From the NCBI GenBank assembly GCA_020059785.1, contig JAGVBL010000138.1, positions 1 to 5,626 of the forward strand: a stretch of 5,626 bases of DNA, read 5' to 3'. This DNA comes from Ignavibacteriales bacterium (GTDB taxonomy: Bacteria; Bacteroidota; Ignavibacteria; Ignavibacteriales; Melioribacteraceae). This document shows positions 1-5,626 of this stretch, piece by piece (the first letter of the stretch is position 1; each line of letters starts with the position of its first letter). The notes below the pieces were generated by a model. The model had not been told where the DNA came from and did not search any database. It saw only the letters and a program-made list of their open reading frames with translations. Made by a program: the position numbers and the translations under genes.

Positions 1-1318
1 CTGCAATTGAAACAACTGGTAATGCCTTTGTAAATAATAATATCCATGTGAAGAAGAAACCGAAACTTCCAATCAGTATCATAGCATCAACATATGTTGG
101 TTTGTAATAAGCCCAGCTCGATGGTAAATAATCCCTTGATAGTGACGTAACAACTATTACAAATCTCTCGAACCACATCCCTACATTTACAAATACTGCA
201 ACAATAAACATAACCGGGATAGATCTTCTAATCTTCTTAAACCAGAATAATTGAGGCGTAATTACATTACAGGTAACCATTATCCAGTAAGCCCATGCAT
301 ATGGACCGAATGCCCTATTTAGAAATGTAAATTGCTCGGGCTGAACTCCGCTGTACCATGCAATAAAAAATTCCATCGCATAAGCATATCCAACCATCGA
401 TCCTGTAACAAACATAATCTTATTCATCTTTTCAAGTGTATCAAGAGTAATTATATGTTCGTAATTGAAAATTCTACGGACAAAAATTAATACGTTTTGA
501 ACCATTGCAAATCCGGAAAATACAGCACCGGCAACAAAGTATGGCGGAAAAATTGTTGTGTGCCATCCGGGTAAAATTGATACTGCAAAATCGAAACTTA
601 CAATTGTATGAACCGATAGAACAAGAGGAGTTGCAAAACCGGCAAGAATTAAATAAACCATTTCATAATGCTGCCAGTGACGGTTCGAAAATCTCCATCC
701 TAAACTGAACGTTGAATAAACTACTTTTTTAACTTTGGTTGATGCTCTTTCCCTGAGAGTTGCAAAATCTGGTATTAACCCAACATACCAGAATATTAAC
801 GATACCATAAAATAAGTTGATACAGCAAATACGTCCCACAACAATGGTGAAGTAAAGTTAACCCACAACCCGTTTTGATTTGGATATGGCATTAACCATC
901 CATCCAGCCAGGGTCTGCCAACGTGTATTAATGGAAATAATAACGCAGTCATTACCGCAAAGATTGTCATCCCCTCTGCAAATCGAGCAATTCCCGTTCT
1001 CCACTTTTGCCGGAAAAGGAAAAGAATTGCAGAGATTAATGTACCGGCATGACCAATACCAACCCAGAATACGAAATTAACAATGTCGAATGCCCATCCA
1101 ACCGGGTTGTTATTACCCCACATTCCTATTCCATACCAGAAAGTTAACCCAAGTCCTATAACAAAGAGTCCCAGCATCGAAAGAGTTATCGACAGAGCTA
1201 TGTAAAACTTTTTATCCGGCCTGGTTTCTAATGGTTTGGAAATAATATCATCAAGGGAACGTAAAGCCGGCTTCCCTTCTACAACTGATAATTCCTGTGT
1301 ATAATCAACAACGCTCAC
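1..1318 (-). CDS. actC: Alternative Complex III subunit ActC (NrfD/PsrC-family quinol-binding membrane protein), 3' end cut off by window edge
   Basis: My translation of the minus strand gives 439 open codons, with no stop before the left edge. The protein is strongly hydrophobic, with repeated membrane segments (about residues 40-66, 75-103 and 113-133, and several more beyond). It carries the NrfD/PsrC-type motifs seen in ACIII ActC: IGHAGTLISA (88-97) and HVGRPW (132-137). H132 and D162 are 30 residues apart, the same spacing as the His/Asp pair I recall being placed at the quinol site in ACIII structures. The role is menaquinol oxidation in the cytoplasmic membrane, passing electrons to ActB. 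The start is GTG, because an in-frame TAA lies two codons upstream and GGAGGG sits 6 bases before the GTG. The next Met (48) is already inside the first membrane segment. The start overlaps the actB stop by one base, suggesting coupled translation. ActC proteins are usually somewhat longer than 439 residues, so only a short C-terminal tail should be missing. ActF is a paralogous NrfD-like subunit, but position right after ActB favours ActC. Confidence 0.93.
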   Translation of the reverse strand, partial: MSVVDYTQELSVVEGKPALRSLDDIISKPLETRPDKKFYIALSITLSMLGLFVIGLGLTFWYGIGMWGNNNPVGWAFDIVNFVFWVGIGHAGTLISAILFLFRQKWRTGIARFAEGMTIFAVMTALLFPLIHVGRPWLDGWLMPYPNQNGLWVNFTSPLLWDVFAVSTYFMVSLIFWYVGLIPDFATLRERASTKVKKVVYSTFSLGWRFSNRHWQHYEMVYLILAGFATPLVLSVHTIVSFDFAVSILPGWHTTIFPPYFVAGAVFSGFAMVQNVLIFVRRIFNYEHIITLDTLEKMNKIMFVTGSMVGYAYAMEFFIAWYSGVQPEQFTFLNRAFGPYAWAYWIMVTCNVITPQLFWFKKIRRSIPVMFIVAVFVNVGMWFERFVIVVTSLSRDYLPSSWAYYKPTYVDAMILIGSFGFFFTWILLFTKALPVVSIA

Positions 1319-4300
1319 TAATTACCCTCCGGATGAGTATTTCTAAGTTTTGCTATATATGTAACATTTGGTTTTATATTCAATTCTTCCAGAACATGGT
1401 ATGCAAGATTATGATCCCGCATTTTGGAAATTTTGGATTCAGGATCATTCATGTCTCCAAATACAATTGCATTGGTAGGACAGGCTTGCTGACAAGCAGT
1501 AACAACATCAGAACCTTTTAATTCTCTTCCTTCAGTAATTGCATCGGACCTGGCTTCCATAATTCTTTGAATACAGAAAGTACATTTTTCCATTACGCCA
1601 CGGGATCTTACAGTTACTTCAGGATTGTTTACCAGCGCAGTTAAATTATTCTGATAATATTCATCGGCAAAATGATCCCTGAAATCAAAAAAGTTGTACC
1701 GTCTTACCTTATATGGGCAGTTATTAGAGCAATATCTTGTTCCCACACAACGATTATACGCCATCTGGTTTAAGCCATCGGGGCTATGATTGGTTGCGTT
1801 TACAGGGCATACATTTTCGCAAGGGGCATTATCGCAATGCTGGCAAAGCATCGGTTGATTACTTACGATCGGATCTTCCGGTGTTCCGGAATAATATCTA
1901 TCAATTCGTATCCACTGCATTTCTCTTCCTCTTCCAACCTGATCTTTACCTACTACAGGAATATTATTTTCAACATTACATGAAGTAACACACGCAGTAC
2001 AACTTGTACATTTATTTAAGTCGATAGACATTGCCCATTTTACACCGGTGTATTTGTGTTCGCGTGTTATTCCAAAAACTTCATGCTTTTCATGATGCAG
2101 AAAATGTGGATCTTGATTATACTCTTCTACTGTTCCTTCCTGTATAATTTTTCTTATTCTGTGGAAGTCTTTTACAAATGTATCATCCAGAGAATGATGC
2201 TCTTGTGTTGAAACAAGTTTGTGTTTATCACCGGTTTTTTTAATAGTAATATTACTTATTACAAATGGAGATGATGATGAAATCTTATTCATTAGAATGA
2301 TAGGATTGAAACCTATACCCTTACCAACATCACCAACAACAGTTCTGCCGTATCCTAATTCGATATTAATTGTTTTTTCAGCTACACCTGGTTGAACAAC
2401 GACTGGCACATTAAAAGTTTTTCCATTTGCACTTAATTCAATTACATCGTCCATATCAACATTCAGCTCTTTAGCAAGCGAAGGTGAAACTGATGCATAA
2501 TTATCCCATGATACTTTACTTACCGGGTGGGGAACTTCCTGGAGCCAACCGTTATTTGCAAATCTACCGTCGCCAACAAAATAACTTTCAGTTAAATGGA
2601 GTGTGTAACCATTGCTTTCAATAGAATTACTTTTATTTGTCAGTGCATTAAAATTAAAGTTAGAAATTTTATTCTCTTCATTGAATGTAATAAAGCCATC
2701 ATGTAACACCGAATACCAAAATGTTTTTTCATCAGCTGAATTTTTTATTCCGGTATAAATACCGGTATTAAATGAATTGATTAAATACTTATGATAGAGA
2801 TCATCTGTATATAAGGAAGGATCACCATTAAGCCATGTAAGTAATATCGATTCTTTTTGCCGTGTATTGAATATTGGTGAAATAACCGGCTGCTGTAAAC
2901 TGTAAACGCCGGTTCTGATATTTGAATCTCCCCAGCTTTCTAACTGGTTATTTACTGGTAATACAAATTTACAGACCGCAGAAGTTTCATTTTCGGATTC
3001 AGTTAATGAAATGGTGCCGGAAACTTTTTTAAGTGCTGCTTCATATCCAACGTCGCCAGGAAGTATAAAGACGGGATTGGTATCAAAATGAATTACAACG
3101 TCAACATTTCCATCGTTCATTGAATCAATTAATCTAATTATTTCTTCGTTCTTTGCATACGGGATGAATGATTTGAATACTCTTGAATAATCATATAAAG
3201 CTGTATTGCCTAAAATTTCATTAAGGAAATTAACCGCAACGTGAACATCTTTTGATAAAGTATCTCCTGCATATACTATTGACTTACCTTTATTTGCGAT
3301 AAGATCTTTTAGTAAAAGATTTACTTTTGATCTGTCAATTTTCAAAGATGAGTTTACACTATTAATCCGGGTAATAAAATCATTACTTAGATTAATTGAT
3401 GAGCCCGATTTTAATACTTCTTTTATAAGCATCATTACAAACTGATACTGTTTATCGGGAGAGATACTAATTCTATAATCTGCCATCATACCTGTGGCAC
3501 TCATTCTTCCTTCGGCAACATAGAGTCTATTAAAATTAACTTTATTTACGACATCTCTTTTACTTGAATACTTTTGCATGTTTTCAATAAAATTACCTTC
3601 ATTTCCTAGGAAATCAGAGTCTAAGGAAAGAATGATATTTGCCTGGTCAAATTTTATTGCGGGATAATTATAACTACCATAGGATTCGAACCATGCTTCG
3701 CTTCTTAATTTATCACCAATCAATTCAACAGAATAAATTTTGGTTGAAGAATATTTCGTCTTGAAATCATCTAGTAATTTTTTTACCGTTGGAGAAACTA
3801 CCTTACCGGTTACAATTGCGATTTCTTTATTATTCTTTTTTGCATTATCTAAAAGAGTAATTACATCTTTATCAATATTACTCCAACCGGTTTTCCTTCC
3901 AGAAATTAGAGGTTCCTTTAATCTTTCCGGATCATAAAGATTTATAATACTAGCCTGACCTTTAGAACAGATTTTTCCGTTATTGATTGGATGTTCCGGG
4001 TTTCCATCAATTTTTATTGGTCTTCCTTCCCGTGTTTTAACTAAAATACCACATGATTGAGAACATCCATTACATGTTGATGCATAATAATTAGCCTTAC
4101 CCGGTTTAATCTCTTCAGGGCGTTTATTGTAGGGAATTATTTCCCCTTTATCACGGTAGTCCGTACATGCAGTTGCAGCAAATGCTGTTGATGCAGTTAA
4201 AAGTGCAATGAATCTCCTTCTCGATATTCCGGATAATTTAGATTCATCAAAATCCTCAGTAACACCTTCTAAGAATTCATTGGCTTTTATTTTTAATAAA

Positions 4301-4377
4301 TCCGGATCGTTATTATAATCTTTTAAACTCTTCCAGTAGTCTTTTTTCAATTCGTTTGAATTCCGGTTCTCATTCAT
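1318..4377 (-). CDS. actB: Alternative Complex III subunit ActB (Tat-exported molybdopterin-oxidoreductase-like plus four-cluster iron-sulfur fusion)
   Basis: The 1019-residue protein fuses a molybdopterin-oxidoreductase-like N-terminal part with a ferredoxin-like C-terminal part, the architecture of ACIII ActB. The N-terminus is an extended Tat signal: a YWKSL segment (14-18), then SRRRF (52-56), a hydrophobic run, and a lipobox-like ATAC whose C71 could be lipidated. C102, C105, C109 and C137 form the Cx2Cx3C...C motif of molybdopterin enzymes, but I see no obvious molybdenum ligand, and ACIII ActB is known to lack the cofactor. The C-terminal domain has four cysteine groups: C790/793/796/800, C845/848/853/857, C877/883/887 and C932/935/962/966. 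They fit the three [4Fe-4S] and one [3Fe-4S] clusters described for ACIII, although individual ligands can be swapped between groups. The role is electron transfer from ActC-bound quinol towards the ActA/ActE hemes on the outer face of the membrane. The ATG follows the small-ORF stop by 3 bases, with a modest AAGGT about 7 bases upstream. A stand-alone polysulfide, nitrate or DMSO reductase is less likely given the fusion and flanking ActA and ActC. Confidence 0.95.
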   Translation of the reverse strand: MNENRNSNELKKDYWKSLKDYNNDPDLLKIKANEFLEGVTEDFDESKLSGISRRRFIALLTASTAFAATACTDYRDKGEIIPYNKRPEEIKPGKANYYASTCNGCSQSCGILVKTREGRPIKIDGNPEHPINNGKICSKGQASIINLYDPERLKEPLISGRKTGWSNIDKDVITLLDNAKKNNKEIAIVTGKVVSPTVKKLLDDFKTKYSSTKIYSVELIGDKLRSEAWFESYGSYNYPAIKFDQANIILSLDSDFLGNEGNFIENMQKYSSKRDVVNKVNFNRLYVAEGRMSATGMMADYRISISPDKQYQFVMMLIKEVLKSGSSINLSNDFITRINSVNSSLKIDRSKVNLLLKDLIANKGKSIVYAGDTLSKDVHVAVNFLNEILGNTALYDYSRVFKSFIPYAKNEEIIRLIDSMNDGNVDVVIHFDTNPVFILPGDVGYEAALKKVSGTISLTESENETSAVCKFVLPVNNQLESWGDSNIRTGVYSLQQPVISPIFNTRQKESILLTWLNGDPSLYTDDLYHKYLINSFNTGIYTGIKNSADEKTFWYSVLHDGFITFNEENKISNFNFNALTNKSNSIESNGYTLHLTESYFVGDGRFANNGWLQEVPHPVSKVSWDNYASVSPSLAKELNVDMDDVIELSANGKTFNVPVVVQPGVAEKTINIELGYGRTVVGDVGKGIGFNPIILMNKISSSSPFVISNITIKKTGDKHKLVSTQEHHSLDDTFVKDFHRIRKIIQEGTVEEYNQDPHFLHHEKHEVFGITREHKYTGVKWAMSIDLNKCTSCTACVTSCNVENNIPVVGKDQVGRGREMQWIRIDRYYSGTPEDPIVSNQPMLCQHCDNAPCENVCPVNATNHSPDGLNQMAYNRCVGTRYCSNNCPYKVRRYNFFDFRDHFADEYYQNNLTALVNNPEVTVRSRGVMEKCTFCIQRIMEARSDAITEGRELKGSDVVTACQQACPTNAIVFGDMNDPESKISKMRDHNLAYHVLEELNIKPNVTYIAKLRNTHPEGN
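1325..1330 (-). promoter_or_regulatory. Ribosome binding site of actC (GGAGGG)
   Basis: GGAGGG on the minus strand ends 6 bases before the GTG at 1318-1316 and lies inside the last codons of actB. It decides the non-ATG start of actC, since an in-frame TAA between it and the GTG excludes any longer form. Confidence 0.8.
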
Positions 4378-4380
4378 TTG

Positions 4381-4554
4381 CTAAACCTTATTATTTCTTT
4401 TAACAGCCTTAGGATGAATTTGTATATTTATTTTATCGCTATTCTTTACCGATGTAATTAATTTAATTGGAAATGCAGAAGCGAGAAAAGCGTATAATGA
4501 CCCTTTACCAACTCTACTAAAAAAATTCTTCCTGGTATATTTTTTAATATTCAT
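4381..4554 (-). CDS. 57-residue small protein with Tat-like N-terminus, between actA and actB (unrecognised)
   Basis: I do not recognise this gene by name. The 57 residues begin with a basic stretch holding TRKNFFS (7-13), which resembles a Tat motif with Arg-Lys in place of twin Arg. A short hydrophobic segment follows (about 19-33), then a polar, strongly basic tail ending in IHPKAVKRNN. There are no cysteines, so it binds no heme or iron-sulfur cluster by itself. The ATG at 4554 was chosen because GGAG lies 6 bases before it. A longer frame from 4584 would overlap actA and lacks this spacing. It starts 17 bases after the actA stop and ends 3 bases before the actB ATG, so it is almost certainly co-translated with the complex. 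Possible roles are a small membrane or periplasmic ACIII subunit, or an assembly factor; both are inference. The good ribosome site and tight packing make a real gene likely. Confidence 0.72.
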   Translation of the reverse strand: MNIKKYTRKNFFSRVGKGSLYAFLASAFPIKLITSVKNSDKINIQIHPKAVKRNNKV

Positions 4555-4560
4555 ACATTT

Positions 4561-4564
4561 CTCC
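4561..4564 (-). promoter_or_regulatory. Ribosome binding site of the 57-residue ORF (GGAG)
   Basis: GGAG on the minus strand, 6 bases before the ATG at 4554-4552, lies in the 17-base gap after the actA stop. It supports both the reality of the small gene and the shorter start over the upstream ATG at 4584. Confidence 0.7.
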
Positions 4565-4571
4565 GGTGAAA

Positions 4572-5141
4572 TTAGCGGTGACAAGCCCAGCAGTTATCGG
4601 GACCATTATTTACTTTTTCCAGATACGGCAAATTCTTATGAGGTTCTCTATGACAATCTAAACATGCATTCATTGTAAACTGTCTTACCTGTCCTACAAC
4701 ATCCATTTCTTTTATATCACCATGGCAGCTTGTACAATCGATACCTTTATTAACATGAACACTATGATTGAAATAGGCATAATCAGGAATTTTGTGAATT
4801 CTTTTCCAGGGGATTGGTTTACCTTCTTCATAATACTGGGTTAGTTTTACAATTTCAGGTTTATCTTTACGAGCAACTGAATGGCAATTCATACATACAT
4901 TAACAGAAGGAATAGTTGCATGCCTTCCCTTACCAACTTCCGTATGGCAATACTGGCAATCAATTGCCATTGCACCGGCATGAAGTTTATGAGAAAATTT
5001 TATTGGTTGCTCAGGGGAATAACCTATGCTGTCTCTTTCCGGTCTTGAGATGTAATATGTCAATACAAATGTTGTTGCTATTACAAATAGTGTTAATGGT
5101 AGGCGGATTTTTAATGCATAATCAAGAACAGTCTTTTTCAT
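4572..5141 (-). CDS. actA: Alternative Complex III subunit ActA (membrane-anchored pentaheme cytochrome c)
   Basis: The 189-residue protein has exactly five CxxCH heme c sites, at residues 62-66 (CQYCH), 83-87 (CMNCH), 136-140 (CTSCH), 160-164 (CLDCH) and 184-188 (CWACH). The last lies at the very C-terminus, one residue before the stop. Extra histidines in FSHKLH (H51, H54) and FNHSVH (H126, H129) are likely distal heme ligands. A basic N-terminus followed by one hydrophobic helix (about 14-31) with no signal-peptidase or lipobox site indicates an uncleaved membrane anchor, with the heme domain outside the cytoplasmic membrane. This matches ActA of ACIII, which relays electrons from the complex towards its acceptor. 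The start ATG has AGGG five bases upstream, and no earlier start was needed. It is the first act gene after a 218-base leader. A NrfH/NapC-type or class III multiheme cytochrome is possible in isolation, but adjacency to ActB and ActC settles it. Confidence 0.94.
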   Translation of the reverse strand: MKKTVLDYALKIRLPLTLFVIATTFVLTYYISRPERDSIGYSPEQPIKFSHKLHAGAMAIDCQYCHTEVGKGRHATIPSVNVCMNCHSVARKDKPEIVKLTQYYEEGKPIPWKRIHKIPDYAYFNHSVHVNKGIDCTSCHGDIKEMDVVGQVRQFTMNACLDCHREPHKNLPYLEKVNNGPDNCWACHR

Positions 5142-5173
5142 TTAAGCCCTATAATAAAGTCCCTTCGTAAGTA

Positions 5174-5209
5174 ATTAAACTCATCTCAAATTTCCCGAAA
5201 GAGTTTAAT
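5174..5209 (-). repeat. Inverted repeat with 9-base perfect arms in the actA leader
   Basis: ATTAAACTC (5174-5182) and GAGTTTAAT (5201-5209) are exact reverse complements around an 18-base loop. The element ends 33 bases before the actA start. It could fold as an RNA stem in the leader or serve as a dimeric repressor or activator site; the sequence does not decide. The stem is A/U-rich with only three G-C pairs and no U-run follows it, so it is not a terminator. Confidence 0.5.
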
Positions 5210-5244
5210 ACCAGATTTGTTAGATTTTATTAATTAAGACATGC

Positions 5245-5268
5245 CGTAGAATTTTTTTAAATTCCACG
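5245..5268 (-). repeat. Hairpin-forming inverted repeat in the actA leader
   Basis: On the minus strand CGTGGAATTT is followed by AAAA and then AAATTCTACG. As RNA all ten positions pair, one of them as a G-U wobble, giving a stem with a four-A loop. It lies just downstream of the candidate -7 box, so it would sit at the very 5' end of the transcript if that promoter is used. As DNA it could equally be an operator overlapping the transcription start. No U-run follows on the minus strand. Confidence 0.5.
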
Positions 5269-5270
5269 AG

Positions 5271-5300
5271 CTAAGATAAGAAATGGGATCAAAAAACAAA
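5271..5300 (-). promoter_or_regulatory. Candidate Bacteroidota-type promoter of the act operon
   Basis: On the minus strand TTTG (5300-5297) is followed after 18 bases by TATCTTAG (5278-5271). This matches the Bacteroidota pattern TTTG-N(about 19)-TAnnTTTG with one mismatch in the second box. The flanking A/T tract upstream would suit an UP-like element. Such short motifs occur often by chance in A/T-rich DNA, and whether this lineage uses the Bacteroidota-type sigma factor is unknown, so this is tentative. Confidence 0.27.
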
Positions 5301-5359
5301 AAAAATTTTCCTATAAAAAAATATTTTTAAAAAAATTGATTAAGACCTTTTGATATTAA

Positions 5360-5626
5360 TTATGTATTACGATCAACAACAAATTGAACGAGCGATTCAA
5401 GTGCAACCCTTATTTCAGACTTTTCAAATATAGCTAAACTGTCAATAGCTTTTTGTGCATATTCTCTTGAAACTTTTTCGGCATAATCAATACCGCCGCT
5501 CTTTTTAACATACTCGATTACAGTTTTTACATCAAGTTTTTTACCGCCATTTTTTATAAGCTTGATAATATTCTTCGAGTCTTCTGAAGACGAATTTTTG
5601 AGAGCATAAATTAATGGGAGAGTAAG
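5360..5626 (-). CDS. All-trans polyprenyl diphosphate synthase (polyprenyl synthetase family), C-terminal 88 residues; 5' end outside window
   Basis: My minus-strand translation runs open from the right edge to a TAA at 5362-5360. It begins LTLPLIYAL, the conserved segment that follows the second Asp-rich motif in polyprenyl synthetases. It then continues with helices ending in an AIDSLAIF / RVALESLVQFVVDR tail that is typical of the family C-terminus. Both catalytic DDxxD motifs lie upstream, outside the window, so activity cannot be judged here. The enzyme condenses isopentenyl diphosphate onto allylic primers to build long prenyl chains, most likely the menaquinone side chain (octaprenyl or heptaprenyl type). 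The chain length cannot be inferred from this part. A shorter-chain farnesyl/geranylgeranyl synthase of the same family is the alternative. It lies on the same strand as actA, 218 bases upstream. Confidence 0.88.
   Translation of the reverse strand, partial: LTLPLIYALKNSSSEDSKNIIKLIKNGGKKLDVKTVIEYVKKSGGIDYAEKVSREYAQKAIDSLAIFEKSEIRVALESLVQFVVDRNT

Larger units (their letters stand above)
5142..5359 (-). other. 218-base non-coding leader between the polyprenyl synthase gene and actA
   Basis: No credible gene is present here. The right part, 5291-5337, is almost pure A/T: only three C on the plus strand in 47 bases. The left part holds two inverted repeats (5174-5209 and 5245-5268), and a direct repeat of AGATTT at 5213-5218 and 5222-5227 (9-base period). 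This is the most likely home for the act operon promoter and any operator. I found no G+C-rich stem followed by a T-run, so there is no clear intrinsic terminator for the upstream gene, and read-through into actA cannot be excluded. Confidence 0.75.

Noticed and set aside
1297..1521. Plus-strand open frame of 74 codons
   Set aside because: It lies antisense across the actB C-terminus and the actB/actC junction, with no recognisable domain. It is a shadow of the real minus-strand genes. The same holds for plus-strand frames at 505-708, 880-1080, 1737-1988, 1786-1983, 3740-3937 and 4916-5170.
1318..4377. ActB as a catalytic molybdenum enzyme (polysulfide, nitrate or DMSO reductase)
   Set aside because: The fusion with a four-cluster ferredoxin domain in one chain, the flanking pentaheme ActA and NrfD-like ActC, and the lack of an evident molybdenum ligand all point to ACIII, whose ActB carries no molybdopterin.
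5291..5340. Intrinsic terminator for the polyprenyl synthase gene
   Set aside because: The tract has T-runs on the minus strand but no G+C-containing stem directly before them; only weak A/U pairing is possible. It may still contribute to transcript ending, but that cannot be supported.
5338..5390. FNR/CRP-like site (TTGAT...ATCAA)
   Set aside because: TTGAT and ATCAA halves occur here, but the spacing is far from the 4-base gap expected for an FNR site.
1..5626. CRISPR array, tRNA/rRNA, transposon ends or a novel defence system
   Set aside because: I saw no regularly spaced repeats, no tRNA-like cloverleaf or rRNA sequence, and no transposase or terminal repeats. About 95% of the window is accounted for by respiratory-chain and isoprenoid coding genes.

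Overview
The window is A+T-rich bacterial DNA, and all supported genes lie on the minus strand. Reading right to left (5'->3' on the minus strand) they are: the C-terminal end of an all-trans polyprenyl diphosphate synthase (5626-5360); a 218-base leader region; a pentaheme cytochrome c (ActA); a 57-residue unrecognised small protein; a large Tat-exported iron-sulfur/molybdopterin-oxidoreductase-like protein (ActB, 1019 aa); and an NrfD/PsrC-type membrane quinol-binding subunit (ActC) that runs off the left edge. The order ActA-ActB-ActC is the hallmark of Alternative Complex III (ACIII), the quinol:electron-acceptor oxidoreductase that replaces the cytochrome bc1 complex in many bacteria. ActD, ActE and ActF would be expected beyond position 1.

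The four act-region genes form a tight operon: 17 bases between actA and the small ORF, 3 bases between the small ORF and actB, and a 1-base TAGTG overlap between actB and actC. ActC should oxidise menaquinol at the membrane and pass electrons to the iron-sulfur clusters of ActB. The ActA hemes, with the downstream monoheme ActE, should then hand them on to a terminal oxidase. The upstream polyprenyl synthase plausibly makes the isoprenoid tail of that same quinone, so the neighbourhood has a coherent respiratory theme.

Base composition, the extended-Tat ActB, and the presence of ACIII suggest a member of the Fibrobacterota-Chlorobiota-Bacteroidota (FCB) group, perhaps an Ignavibacteria-like lineage. 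This is inference from general resemblance, not a database match.

The genes are mostly a conventional ACIII locus. The parts least explained by known biology are the 57-residue Tat-like small protein between actA and actB, and the actA leader. The leader holds two clean inverted repeats and a possible Bacteroidota-type promoter. No RNA genes, CRISPR arrays, insertion sequences or attachment sites were seen.
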